30,306 nucleotides of DNA from the NCBI GenBank assembly GCA_900550815.1, contig URTW01000001.1, positions 1-30,306 of the forward strand, given 5' to 3'. How positions within the stretch are numbered: position 1 is the stretch's first letter; every line of letters begins with the position of its first letter. The notes beneath the pieces are model-generated. The model saw only the letters and a list, made by a program, of their open reading frames with translations, was not told where the DNA came from and searched no databases. The position numbers and the translations under genes were made by a program. The stretch is from an uncultured Collinsella sp. GTDB lineage: Bacteria > Actinomycetota > Coriobacteriia > Coriobacteriales > Coriobacteriaceae. Shown in pieces: positions 6,245-14,251 of the stretch.

Positions 6245-8956
6245 ATGTACGTTCCACACCCCCGTATCCGTAGGCTGTCGAAAATCCCGCTTGTTGGGAC
6301 GGCGGCGCTTGCTGCGTGGATCGCCACGAGCGTCGCCTGCTTCACGGCCACGCCCCAGGTTGCCCAGGCGGCAGACGCGCCCGCAATCACCGATATGACC
6401 GAGCAGGATTATCAAGCCCTGGGTCTGGGCACGAGCGAGGACATTCCGGCCGATACCGTTGGCCCCTATTCCACTGATACCCCCACGACGTTTGCCACGC
6501 GCAGCGAGGTCTATATGGCGGCTAACGGTAGCCATGGCAATCGCTACACTCTGCGCGACAAGCTCGAGAACGTCGAGCGCGGTGACATTGGCGGCAGCAG
6601 CAAACTCACCGATGGCTATGGAAGTGTGTGGGGCGCCGCAAAGTTCTGGCAAAACGGCAACAACTTCGATACGAACAGCGATCTCTACAAGCATAGCGAC
6701 TACGGTGGCGGCACCTGGTCGTACCTAAGCAACAATGAGTCCTCAACAGTACTCGCCAACGACAACAACGGTTTCTCGGGCATTCACGCCACGAGTGTTG
6801 AGTTCTGCAGCGACGCCAGCACGGGTAAAAAGAGCCGCGTTGCCGAGCTCCGTGCCTACGGCGACAGTTCCTCCACGACGATTGACGGCAAGTCATACGC
6901 CGGAAAGGTTGAGCTGGTCCTCTACTCGTTTAGCAACGGGCGCACGCGCACTCTCGACACACACCTGCCGGTGACGGTCAACACTAATATGATGTACGAA
7001 GGCCGTTTTAAGTACCTGGATGCCGGTTACCTGCAAGAGCACGACGCCGTCTTTGATGTCGAGGCGGGCGATGTCGATGGCGACGGCGTCGACGAGCTTT
7101 TTGTCTACGCGGGCTGCTATGTCGACGAGAACGGCGTGCGCAAGGCTGTAGTCGACATGTATGACTTGGAGGGCGGCAACTGGAAGCAAAGCGTCGTCAA
7201 GATCGATGCCGGTAACGCCGCGGACTACACCACGCACAACAAGGGCGGGAACGACTCCTGGACGCAGCTTCAGTCAGCTCCTGTCGTTTCGCTAGCGGCC
7301 GGCGACCTCGATCGCGATTTTTGCGATGACCTCGCCATCGTGGTCTCGGCACCCTACGGCAAGAAGAATATTGATAAGTCGACGCATTGCGAGCTGTTTT
7401 CGTGGGATGCATCCAAGGGTGCGCTCGTCCATGTCGATGCTCTGGGCGACGCGGGCGCAATCTCCCTCTCCGCGAACGGCAAGACCATGGTCGCTGCGAA
7501 TGCGACGTTCGGCACGTTTGCCGCCTACGATGAAGAAGGAAAGAAGACGGGTGAAACCGTCACGGGCCTTATTCTTGCGGGCTATGACTGGCAACGCAGC
7601 GCTTTTGATTACGGCGCTTCTGACGGCAGCAAGGGGCTGTACGGCGCGCTGTACCGCTACGCGTATTTTGACTCGGAGTCTGGCGAGTTCAAGCTTTCCG
7701 ATTGCAAGGAATACAGAGACGGGCTCCTCGCCTCCTATGGGCTGATGCATGTGCCCAACAGCGCATGGAAGGATAGCGCTCAGGATAAGCGCTATCCGTG
7801 CACCTTGGCGCCTATTGCCCTTGCCACTGCCAACCTTGACGGCCTGTCCGAGCAGCTGGCGGTCGACGAGGTGCTCGTGGGCGGCGATGTGTTCCGCGAC
7901 TTTGCCTGCAACACGGCACAGAGCGGGGCTCAGGGCTTGGGGTCCATGGTCGGAACCATGAGCATGAGCGGTCAGCAATACAACAGCAGCAACAAGCATG
8001 ACCACAAGGGTATAGAGCAGGTGTGGATCAGCGACGTCAAGGCGGGCAGCGTCTCGGGTTCGGACCGCTATAACGAGAGCTTTATCGCCGTGGTGGGCAA
8101 GCACCGCGACGAGGACCTGCGCAAGAACGATGACTACTATTGGATGACCGCCTCGCATTTTTCGCTCGACGAGAACGGAAAGGTGCGCCGCGGCGAGGAG
8201 CAGGTGATTAGCGAGAGCAACCGTCGCGGCACTACCTACGGCACATTTATCTCGCTCGCGCTGCCCGATGTCGACAACGACAGCGTCAAGATCACGTACA
8301 AGGACCGCTACAAGGTCTATACCAACCCGCGCGTGCTTGCCGTGCTGCAGGATGCGCCCTATGTTGAGGATCTGGAGCAGGCATACGGCTATCTGGTGTT
8401 GGGCGGCACGTCATACGGAGAGGAAAAGGGCACGGGGACATCCCAGGGCTATACCATTGGCGCCGAGTTGGGCGTTGCCGTCGAGGTGCAGACCGGTCCG
8501 CCCCTGGTCGCGATGAATGCTTCAGTCGATTTTGCCGCCGAGGGATGCTATGACTACCGGAGCGAGCGCACGGTCAGCGCAAGCGTAAGCTATGAGTCGC
8601 ATGCCGGCGAGGGTGACAAGGCCGTGCTCTACACGATTCCGATGGTCTATTACGAGTATGAGATCGAAAATGAGGAAACTGGTGGCAAGGGCGTGATGGC
8701 GGCGCCCGTGTCGCTCGGCGCGCAGACCTCGGTCGTTAATGTCGAGGCCTATGACCGCATTGCCAAACAGTACAATATGACGCCGCTCAGCTACTTTTTG
8801 ACCAACCGGTCGGGAGAACCCGGAACCTATCAAACGACGCTCAACGGCGAGACTTCCGTTGGGGATTCCTTTGGCCTGGGCAAGCCTGGCGTAACGCGCG
8901 CCTACACGCACGATGGGTTTAACGGCGCCGCCGCGCAGTCGGGGGGCGAGCATTGA
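6245..8956 (+). CDS. LANTG surface protein, N-terminal part (frameshifted)
   Basis: This is the first part of a surface protein that would be about 1,362 residues if continuous with the next frame. ATG 6245 is favoured: GAGG ends 6 bases upstream, while ATG 6209 has no ribosome site. A signal peptide occupies about residues 1-42, with basic RIRRLSK, a hydrophobic stretch, and a likely cut after AQA. Calcium-binding FG-GAP/VCBS-like motifs follow: DVDGDGVDE (about 276-284) and GDLDRDFCDD (about 353-362), suggesting a beta-propeller. The last 200 residues alternate polar and hydrophobic residues, as in long beta strands. The frame ends at TGA 8954-8956 just after a G6 run (8941-8946). Removing one G joins it smoothly to the next frame, so the gene is broken here by one base. 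Repeats on both flanks make it look like an accessory cassette. Confidence 0.8.
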   Translation: MYVPHPRIRRLSKIPLVGTAALAAWIATSVACFTATPQVAQAADAPAITDMTEQDYQALGLGTSEDIPADTVGPYSTDTPTTFATRSEVYMAANGSHGNRYTLRDKLENVERGDIGGSSKLTDGYGSVWGAAKFWQNGNNFDTNSDLYKHSDYGGGTWSYLSNNESSTVLANDNNGFSGIHATSVEFCSDASTGKKSRVAELRAYGDSSSTTIDGKSYAGKVELVLYSFSNGRTRTLDTHLPVTVNTNMMYEGRFKYLDAGYLQEHDAVFDVEAGDVDGDGVDELFVYAGCYVDENGVRKAVVDMYDLEGGNWKQSVVKIDAGNAADYTTHNKGGNDSWTQLQSAPVVSLAAGDLDRDFCDDLAIVVSAPYGKKNIDKSTHCELFSWDASKGALVHVDALGDAGAISLSANGKTMVAANATFGTFAAYDEEGKKTGETVTGLILAGYDWQRSAFDYGASDGSKGLYGALYRYAYFDSESGEFKLSDCKEYRDGLLASYGLMHVPNSAWKDSAQDKRYPCTLAPIALATANLDGLSEQLAVDEVLVGGDVFRDFACNTAQSGAQGLGSMVGTMSMSGQQYNSSNKHDHKGIEQVWISDVKAGSVSGSDRYNESFIAVVGKHRDEDLRKNDDYYWMTASHFSLDENGKVRRGEEQVISESNRRGTTYGTFISLALPDVDNDSVKITYKDRYKVYTNPRVLAVLQDAPYVEDLEQAYGYLVLGGTSYGEEKGTGTSQGYTIGAELGVAVEVQTGPPLVAMNASVDFAAEGCYDYRSERTVSASVSYESHAGEGDKAVLYTIPMVYYEYEIENEETGGKGVMAAPVSLGAQTSVVNVEAYDRIAKQYNMTPLSYFLTNRSGEPGTYQTTLNGETSVGDSFGLGKPGVTRAYTHDGFNGAAAQSGGEH

Positions 8957-10334
8957 GCAGACCATCGAAGTCGAGGAGGGCAAGGAGCAGGAGCTCGAGC
9001 TCGGCTTGACGCTGAACGGCAGCGTTGTCATGGGCGCGAAGCTCGCAAAGCACGAGTTGTTTGGCGGCCTGTGCTTTGGTGCCAACGCCGGCTTTACTAC
9101 GGGTAACTCCTCGAGTGAATCGACCGAATTCGGCGGCACTGTCGACAACCTGCCCGAGGCCGCGCAAGGCAAGTACGGTTTTGTGTGGCGTCTGGGCGTC
9201 AACGCGGTGGATGTCGACAAGTTCGAGGCAGACTCGGGCGACAAGCTCGGCACCAAGGACACCGACCAGTTCTGGATCGTGGGCTATGACGTTAAGGACG
9301 TCGAGATGCCCGACGCGCCGGCCGTGACGGGCTTTACGGCAAACGCCATCGATTCGACCAGCGTTACGTTTAGCTGGGACGATGTACTCGCAAACAAGAG
9401 TGGCTTTAGCTACGGCGTGGGCATGCTGCAGAGCAATGCGGCGGATGCGGTCGTCAATAGCTGGAAGATTGCCGACAACACGCAGACCTCGCTCAAGTGG
9501 GATGGGCTGCAGCCCAATACGGAGTATCGATTCGCCATCGCCGCCGTTAAGAATGGATCCACGACCGAAACAGGTATTCGCTCGGCAATCATCACGGTCA
9601 AGACCATGCCCGATGGCATGACGATGACCGTAAGCGGACCTGCGGCGGATGCTGCGGAGTGGTCGGATCTTGGATACGACTCTTCGGTTGAGCGCACGGC
9701 GGGAAGCCACCTGACGCTCTCGGCGATTGGCCATGTGAAGCAACTCGGTGCCGACGATAGCGAAACAGGGCTGGCACCGACCTATATGTGGTACCGCAAG
9801 GGCCGCGGCGAGACAGAGTTTAAGCTCGTGGGTGCCGATGGCAACCTCGCGGCTGGAACGGCCTCAAAGCTCGAGATTGACCTGACCGCAGACGATGACG
9901 GTGCGCAGTATTACTGCCACGTGGGATACAACGACGTGGGCCTCGACACCGGCACGACGCTCGTGAATATCGAGGCCGAGGAGACGCCGCCCACAACGGT
10001 GAACGCCACCCCGATCCGCACGCGCCGCCTGTTCTCACAGGCAAGTGCGGGCGCCAAGAAGTTCCTGGACCATACGCTGGTAAACACCGCCGGCCCAACC
10101 GATTCCGAAGGCTCAAAGGACCCCGAGACTCCTGAGACCCCGACGAACCCGGACAAGCCCAAGTCCGACAACGGAGCTAAGACCGACACCAAGGTCAAGA
10201 CTACGACCACAGCGAAGAACCTCGCAAACACCGGCGACCAAACATTCGCCCTAGTCGCCACCGCAGCAGCAGCGGGAGCAACGCTCGTAGTGATAGCCCT
10301 TATCATGCTGATCAAGCGCCGCAAGACCCACTAG
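8913..10334 (+). CDS. LANTG surface protein, C-terminal part (frameshifted)
   Basis: Continuation of the preceding gene in another frame. The ATG at 8913 is incidental; meaningful sequence starts after the G6 run at 8941-8946 (GASIEQTIEVEEG). In joined numbering there is more beta-rich sequence to about 1020, then a fibronectin type III domain about 1020-1125 (VTFSWDD and LQPNTEYRFAIAAVKNG are typical). An Ig-like domain with the DDGAQYYCHV motif follows at about 1125-1245, then a Pro/Thr/Lys-rich wall-spanning linker. The cell-wall sorting signal is LANTG (10221-10235), a hydrophobic helix and a basic tail (KRRKTH). Sortase would cut LANTG and link the protein to peptidoglycan. No sortase gene is in the window. 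As written, this half lacks its own signal peptide and would not be exported alone. Confidence 0.8.
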   Translation: MGLTAPPRSRGASIEQTIEVEEGKEQELELGLTLNGSVVMGAKLAKHELFGGLCFGANAGFTTGNSSSESTEFGGTVDNLPEAAQGKYGFVWRLGVNAVDVDKFEADSGDKLGTKDTDQFWIVGYDVKDVEMPDAPAVTGFTANAIDSTSVTFSWDDVLANKSGFSYGVGMLQSNAADAVVNSWKIADNTQTSLKWDGLQPNTEYRFAIAAVKNGSTTETGIRSAIITVKTMPDGMTMTVSGPAADAAEWSDLGYDSSVERTAGSHLTLSAIGHVKQLGADDSETGLAPTYMWYRKGRGETEFKLVGADGNLAAGTASKLEIDLTADDDGAQYYCHVGYNDVGLDTGTTLVNIEAEETPPTTVNATPIRTRRLFSQASAGAKKFLDHTLVNTAGPTDSEGSKDPETPETPTNPDKPKSDNGAKTDTKVKTTTTAKNLANTGDQTFALVATAAAAGATLVVIALIMLIKRRKTH

Positions 10335-10361
10335 TAGCCAGTCGAACATATCGACAACCCA

Positions 10362-10399
10362 AAAACCCGGGTAGCCAAAAAACAGGCCACCCGGGTTTT
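10362..10399 (+). terminator. Terminator of the surface-protein gene
   Basis: AAAACCCGGGT (10362-10372) pairs with ACCCGGGTTTT (10389-10399), extended by AGCC/GGC near the loop, 27 bases after the stop. The 3' arm ends in a T run. It is a strong intrinsic terminator, and its symmetry could let it work from both sides. Confidence 0.8.
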
Positions 10400-10420
10400 C
10401 TGTTGAGTGGAGACTCCGCA

Positions 10421-10471
10421 AGCGGAAACTGCATCCCACAATTAGCGCCCGGAACGGGACACATTTTCCGC
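10421..10471. repeat. Isolated palindromic pair of the 62-bp array family
   Basis: GCGGAAACTGCATCCC and, 19 bases on, GGGACACATTTTCCGC form an imperfect inverted repeat with 13 of 16 positions paired. The cores match the inverted and direct cores of the array at 5675-6122. The spacer between them resembles array spacers (ACAATTAGCGCCC against ACAATCAGCCCTC). Confidence 0.65.
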
Positions 10472-10478
10472 AAACAAA

Positions 10479-10501
10479 GAAGGCCACATAACGTGGCCTT
10501 C
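10479..10501 (-). terminator. Terminator hairpin downstream of the LTA-synthase-like gene
   Basis: GAAGGCCAC (10479-10487) and GTGGCCTTC (10493-10501) form a 9-bp stem with a 5-base loop. Read on the minus strand the hairpin is followed by TTTGTTTG, fitting an intrinsic terminator for the gene ending at 10705. The stem is identical to the inner hairpin of structured copy 1. Confidence 0.55.
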
Positions 10502-10563
10502 AACTTATATATGTTCGGCGATACACCCAAGACAAGCCACGCCCCAACATCAGGGCGTCTGTC

Positions 10564-10679
10564 CAGGCGGAGGCATATAAGGTTCATCGCGAGTTCCGCA
10601 CGCAAAGGAGGCCACTTAATGTGGCCCCCGTCTTGCGCAGGACTGTTTGGGCAGCAGACCTTTCCCATGCCTCCGCCTG
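10564..10679 (-). ncRNA. Structured 3' element, copy 2 (downstream of LTA-synthase-like gene)
   Basis: The outer helix CAGGCGGAGGCAT (10564-10576) with ATGCCTCCGCCTG (10667-10679) is a perfect 13 bp, unrelated in sequence to the outer helix of copy 1 although the inner core (10582-10646) matches it at 61 of 65 bases. On the minus strand the inner hairpin reads GGGGGCCAC, loop ATTAA, GTGGCCTCC. Against copy 1, one A-U pair becomes G-C and the next becomes G-U. On the plus strand that second position would be an A-C mismatch, so pairing supports the minus strand, the sense of the gene ending 25 bases away. Confidence 0.55.
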
Positions 10680-10704
10680 CCGCCGATTCGGGCCCCCGAC
10701 CCCG

Positions 10705-13005
10705 TTACTTGATCTTGGTCGTACCCGGTGCCAGGTTGGGGTCGGTCTCGTTGGCCTCGGTCTGGAAGTGCTCCGTATAGACGTTCTTGCCGTCGCGGAA
10801 CATCTCGTAGTACTGCATCTTGGCGTAATCCTCGCGTGCCTTGGTGGTGGCTGCGGCAACGGCGTCGTCACCGGTGACGTTGGAGGAGAGCGCCCAACGC
10901 AGGCTAGCGTCCTCGTAGCCCACGGAGTTGATGGCGGGCAGCGACTCGCGCAGCGTCATGTGCGCTTTCTGGTAGTCGGAGAGAGGTGCGCCGATCAGCT
11001 GCATAAGCTGCGTGGACAGGTAGTTGGTGGACAGGTCGTCGACCTCGCTCGTCTGGTCGCAGCCGGCAACGTCGTAGTTGGCCCAGATGATGTAGTCGGT
11101 CTGCCACAGGCGCTCTTGATGCGTGGCATCGTCCTCGCCGGTAAACCACTTATCGTTGAACTTGGACGGGAAGAACGGCTGGTGGTCGCCCCAGAACACC
11201 ACGACCACCTTGCGATCGAGTTTGCTCAGGGCGTTGAGGAAGTAGCGAAGCGCCTGGTCGGACTGCTCGATGCACGAGACGTACTCGTCGACATCGGACA
11301 ACGTGCCGTCCTCAACGGTCTTGGCGTCCAGGTCGGTTGTGTCGATGTTGAGATGCATCTGCTTGTCGACCGGCAGCAGGCCCGTGTCGTAGCCCGAGTG
11401 GTTCTGCATGGTCACGTCGAAGATAAACTGCGGATCGGCGTTCTGGTCGAGCAACTCGAGAATCTTGTCGTAGGTCGCCTGGTCGGTCACCATGCCGCGC
11501 AGGGTGTCGGCTCCCTGGAAATCGTTGATGGACAGGAACTGGTCAAAGCCAAAGTCCTTGTAGACGTTCTCGCGGTTCCAGTTGGTGGCGTGGTTGGGGT
11601 GCATGGCCGTGGTGGAGTACCCGAGCGACTTGAACTGCTCTGCCAGGTTCCCGGTCGTTTCCATGTTGTAGATGGTGTAGGGGTACACGCCCGAGCCCAG
11701 GTTGGCCATAGAGTTGCCGGTCATAAACTCAAACTCGGTATTGGCGGTGCCGCCGCCGTAGGCGCTCACGTAGAGCTTGCCGCGGCTGAGGCAGTTGGAC
11801 AGGTTCTTAAAGTACTGCGGGCCCTCGTAGCCGGCGCGCATGTTCTGGTAGATCGACAGATCCGAGAACGTCTCGTTCATGATGGCGATGACCGTGGGCT
11901 TCTCGCTGTCGAATTGCTCCTTTGCGGCGGCGCGCTCGTCACTCTTGGCGGCATCGGACTTGTCGTAGGCCTTGGCGTACTTTTTGAGCGTGGCCTTGGC
12001 ATCGTCGACGGAGTAGTCGGCGGGTTTGGGCGGCTTGATGGACTGCGCTGCGCTAATGAAAGCGGGCAGGTAGCCCTCGCGCCAGTAGCTCTCGAGCGGG
12101 CGCCAGGTGTAGACGGTGATGCCGAGGGTGTTGTAGTAGTCGATGAGCGTGACATGCGCGGTCACGCCGCCCAGGCACAGCACGGCGACGAGCAGGTTGG
12201 TGAGCAGCATGCGCTTGGCGTTGGCGGCACCCTTCTGACGGTGCGGTGCCACCAGGCCGGCGTACTCGCATAGCAGCATGGCGATGGCGATAAAGCCCAT
12301 GGACAGCACGCAGAACAGCGAGATCGAGAAGGTGTAGCCGTTGCCGGCGACCGCGGCGGCGGTGGAGATGGCCGAAAGGTCGCCCGGCTGGATGGGCATG
12401 GATTTAAACGTGATGACGAAGAACTCGGCAATGCCCAGGACAAAGAGGGCGAAGGCCAGGACGGCGGGAGCTGCGCCGTGGCGCTGGAATAGGAAGAACA
12501 GGCCGACCATGAGCGTGGTGATGATGGCCCACTCGAGCAGGATGCACAGGGGGTAGACCCAGGTAAAGTCGTGGTTGGACGAGACCTCCATGCCCAGCAG
12601 CGCAAAGACGCCGGCGAGCAGCAGGCACAGGACGGCGGCGACGAGCGGTTTGCCCACAAAGGCGCCGCGCAGGCGGGCGAGCTTGCCGGTGGGGGCGGGG
12701 GCGTCGGGCTCGGCGAATGCAAAGACGCGCGGAGCGATGCGGTCGCGGGCGATGCTGGCCCAGGCGCAACCGGTGAGAATGGCATTGGTCAGGATGAGCA
12801 TCACAAAGGCGAGCGGCTCGTTTTGGGCGACGAGGCCCACGGCGCCCCAAATGGTCAAAAAGACCTGGAACAGACCGAAGGCGACGCTCCAGGCGATGGC
12901 GCTCTTGGCAATGGTGCCCGACTGTGCGCGAATGGCCTTGGCCTCGCGCAAGACAAGGTAGACGGTCGCCGCAAGACCGACGAGCGAGATGGCGGCAGCG
13001 AACAT
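10705..13005 (-). CDS. LTA synthase family protein (membrane sulfatase-fold enzyme)
   Basis: About 766 residues. The N-terminal third holds several membrane helices; the outer domain, from about residue 355 on, has the alkaline phosphatase/sulfatase fold used by lipoteichoic acid synthases. These move glycerol-phosphate from phosphatidylglycerol onto a growing chain outside the membrane. Expected catalytic features are visible: metal-ligand Glu378 in MNETFSDL, nucleophile Thr420 in GGGTANTEF, His536 in MQNHSGY, and the Asp607-His608 metal pair in FWGDHQP. I chose ATG 13005 because AGGAG lies 8 bases upstream; the in-frame GTG at 13020 overlaps that site. The gene stands alone and is divergent from the nitroreductase. 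Related phosphoglycerol transferases that decorate other glycans cannot be excluded. Confidence 0.85.
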   Translation of the reverse strand: MFAAAISLVGLAATVYLVLREAKAIRAQSGTIAKSAIAWSVAFGLFQVFLTIWGAVGLVAQNEPLAFVMLILTNAILTGCAWASIARDRIAPRVFAFAEPDAPAPTGKLARLRGAFVGKPLVAAVLCLLLAGVFALLGMEVSSNHDFTWVYPLCILLEWAIITTLMVGLFFLFQRHGAAPAVLAFALFVLGIAEFFVITFKSMPIQPGDLSAISTAAAVAGNGYTFSISLFCVLSMGFIAIAMLLCEYAGLVAPHRQKGAANAKRMLLTNLLVAVLCLGGVTAHVTLIDYYNTLGITVYTWRPLESYWREGYLPAFISAAQSIKPPKPADYSVDDAKATLKKYAKAYDKSDAAKSDERAAAKEQFDSEKPTVIAIMNETFSDLSIYQNMRAGYEGPQYFKNLSNCLSRGKLYVSAYGGGTANTEFEFMTGNSMANLGSGVYPYTIYNMETTGNLAEQFKSLGYSTTAMHPNHATNWNRENVYKDFGFDQFLSINDFQGADTLRGMVTDQATYDKILELLDQNADPQFIFDVTMQNHSGYDTGLLPVDKQMHLNIDTTDLDAKTVEDGTLSDVDEYVSCIEQSDQALRYFLNALSKLDRKVVVVFWGDHQPFFPSKFNDKWFTGEDDATHQERLWQTDYIIWANYDVAGCDQTSEVDDLSTNYLSTQLMQLIGAPLSDYQKAHMTLRESLPAINSVGYEDASLRWALSSNVTGDDAVAAATTKAREDYAKMQYYEMFRDGKNVYTEHFQTEANETDPNLAPGTTKIK

Positions 13006-13069
13006 TCTGAGACTCCTCACAAACTTAAAACCTACGAAAGCGGGGGTTTACCCGATTGTTACCAAGATA

Positions 13070-13093
13070 TGCGCAGCAATTGGTGGCTGCGCA
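13070..13093. promoter_or_regulatory. Inverted repeat between divergent genes
   Basis: TGCGCAGC (13070-13077) and GCTGCGCA (13086-13093) are a perfect 8-bp inverted repeat with an 8-base spacer, about 65 bases upstream of the LTA-synthase-like start and 127 upstream of the nitroreductase. The size and position fit an operator for a dimeric regulator. I found no convincing promoter boxes beside it. Confidence 0.4.
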
Positions 13094-13219
13094 CAACAAC
13101 CAGCCATATTAACGCGCACGTGTGGCGGTGTGGCGCAATGTAGTGGCGACCTGCGCGATAATGGACGGGAATTACACGGAAACGTAAAGGCTTCTTAAAG
13201 AAATGGCGAGGGTAGGGCG

Positions 13220-14092
13220 ATGAACGAGCAGGTTTGCAAGGCGGACATGGGCGGGGGCGGAGCTGCGGTCGTGGATGCGTACGGCTATCCGGTCGAGACT
13301 ACGGGCAATGCGGTGCTGGACACGTTGGAGCACCGTTCCTCCACGCGTGCCTTCGCGCGTGATGACAACGACCGTCCCGTGGCGGTGACCGACGAGCAGC
13401 GGGCGGCGATTTTGCATGCGGCGAGTCGCGCGCCGTCGGCGGGTGCCATGATGATGTATTCCATCGTAAGCATTCGCGAGCAGGCTACGCTCGACCGCCT
13501 GGCCGACCTGTGCGACCACCAGCCCATGATCGCCAAGGCGCCCTGGGCACTTATATTTGTGGTCGATTATGCCAAGTGGATCGATCTGTTTGAGCACGTG
13601 GGCTGCTTTGAGCCCGAGTTGGTAGAGCGCACGGGCAAGTCGCCCCGTCGCGCGCCGGGTTTGGGCGACTTTGCCATCGCGGCGCAGGATGCCGTGATCG
13701 CCGCGCAAAACGCCGTGGTTGCCGCCGAGGCCCTGGGGCTGGGGAGCTGCTATATCGGTGATATCGTCGAGAATGCCGAGGAAGTTGCCGAGCTGCTCGA
13801 TCTGCCGCCCTATACCATGCCGCTGTCGATGCTCATCATCGGCACGCCCCGTAAGGAGCGTCCGGCGATCGCGCACCCCGTGGTGAACCTGGTGCACGAG
13901 GAGCGCTACTGCCGTGCGGATGCCGCGACCATGGACGCTCAGGTGGCCGAGATGGATGTGATGTTCCGTCCGCACGCCCGCGAGGTGGGCGAGCGCGTGG
14001 TGGATATCTACACCCGCAAGCACACGAGTCCCTTTATGGCCGAGATGAGCCGATCCATGGAATGGTGGTTCAAAAACTGGCTTGGAAAATGA
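13220..14092 (+). CDS. Nitroreductase family protein
   Basis: 290 residues, an FMN-dependent NAD(P)H oxidoreductase of the nitroreductase fold, usually a cytosolic dimer. Typical marks are VLDTLEHRSSTRAF at the FMN phosphate site near residue 40, ILHAASRAPSAGAMM in the next helix, and the mid-protein helix AAQNAVVAAEALGLGSCYIG. The region IIGTPRKERPAIAHPVVNLVH resembles the NfsA/FRP branch. The C-terminus is longer than in minimal members and ends in an aromatic patch (MEWWFKNWLGK). AGGGTAGGG lies just before ATG 13220. It is a single gene followed by a terminator. The physiological substrate (quinone, nitro-compound or flavin) cannot be told. Confidence 0.88.
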   Translation: MNEQVCKADMGGGGAAVVDAYGYPVETTGNAVLDTLEHRSSTRAFARDDNDRPVAVTDEQRAAILHAASRAPSAGAMMMYSIVSIREQATLDRLADLCDHQPMIAKAPWALIFVVDYAKWIDLFEHVGCFEPELVERTGKSPRRAPGLGDFAIAAQDAVIAAQNAVVAAEALGLGSCYIGDIVENAEEVAELLDLPPYTMPLSMLIIGTPRKERPAIAHPVVNLVHEERYCRADAATMDAQVAEMDVMFRPHAREVGERVVDIYTRKHTSPFMAEMSRSMEWWFKNWLGK

Positions 14093-14099
14093 CGAATGT

Positions 14100-14122
14100 G
14101 ACAAAGGGACAATCCCTTTGTC
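14100..14122 (+). terminator. Hairpin after the nitroreductase gene
   Basis: GACAAAGGGA (14100-14109) and TCCCTTTGTC (14113-14122) form a perfect 10-bp stem with a CAA loop, 7 bases after the stop. There is no T run afterwards, so it may be a weak terminator or mRNA-stabilising end. Confidence 0.55.
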
Positions 14123-14210
14123 CCATTCCATATCGCGGCGGTGGCCTAAAGGCCGTATAAATGTTTATCTAGCTGGGAAAACAGTGCCATTCAAACATGG
14201 GCCGATTACC

Positions 14211-14216
14211 TATAAT
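14211..14216 (+). promoter_or_regulatory. -10 box of the kup promoter
   Basis: A consensus TATAAT lies 35 bases before the kup ATG. The -35 is poor (CATTCA at 14188-14193, 17-base spacer). The leader would be under 30 bases, too short for a c-di-AMP riboswitch. Confidence 0.5.
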
Positions 14217-14251
14217 TCCTTCGAACATTAAAGTTGGGAGGAAACCGGCTT

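Noticed and set aside
8941..8956. Programmed ribosomal frameshift in the surface protein
   Set aside because: Joining requires skipping one base; there is no known slippery site or clear downstream pseudoknot. A G-tract length change is simpler.
10631..10646. Structured element copy 2 read on the plus strand
   Set aside because: On that strand the inner stem carries an A-C mismatch that becomes a G-U pair on the minus strand.
14123..14251. c-di-AMP (ydaO) riboswitch before kup
   Set aside because: The predicted leader after TATAAT is under 30 bases and no ydaO-like motifs were seen.
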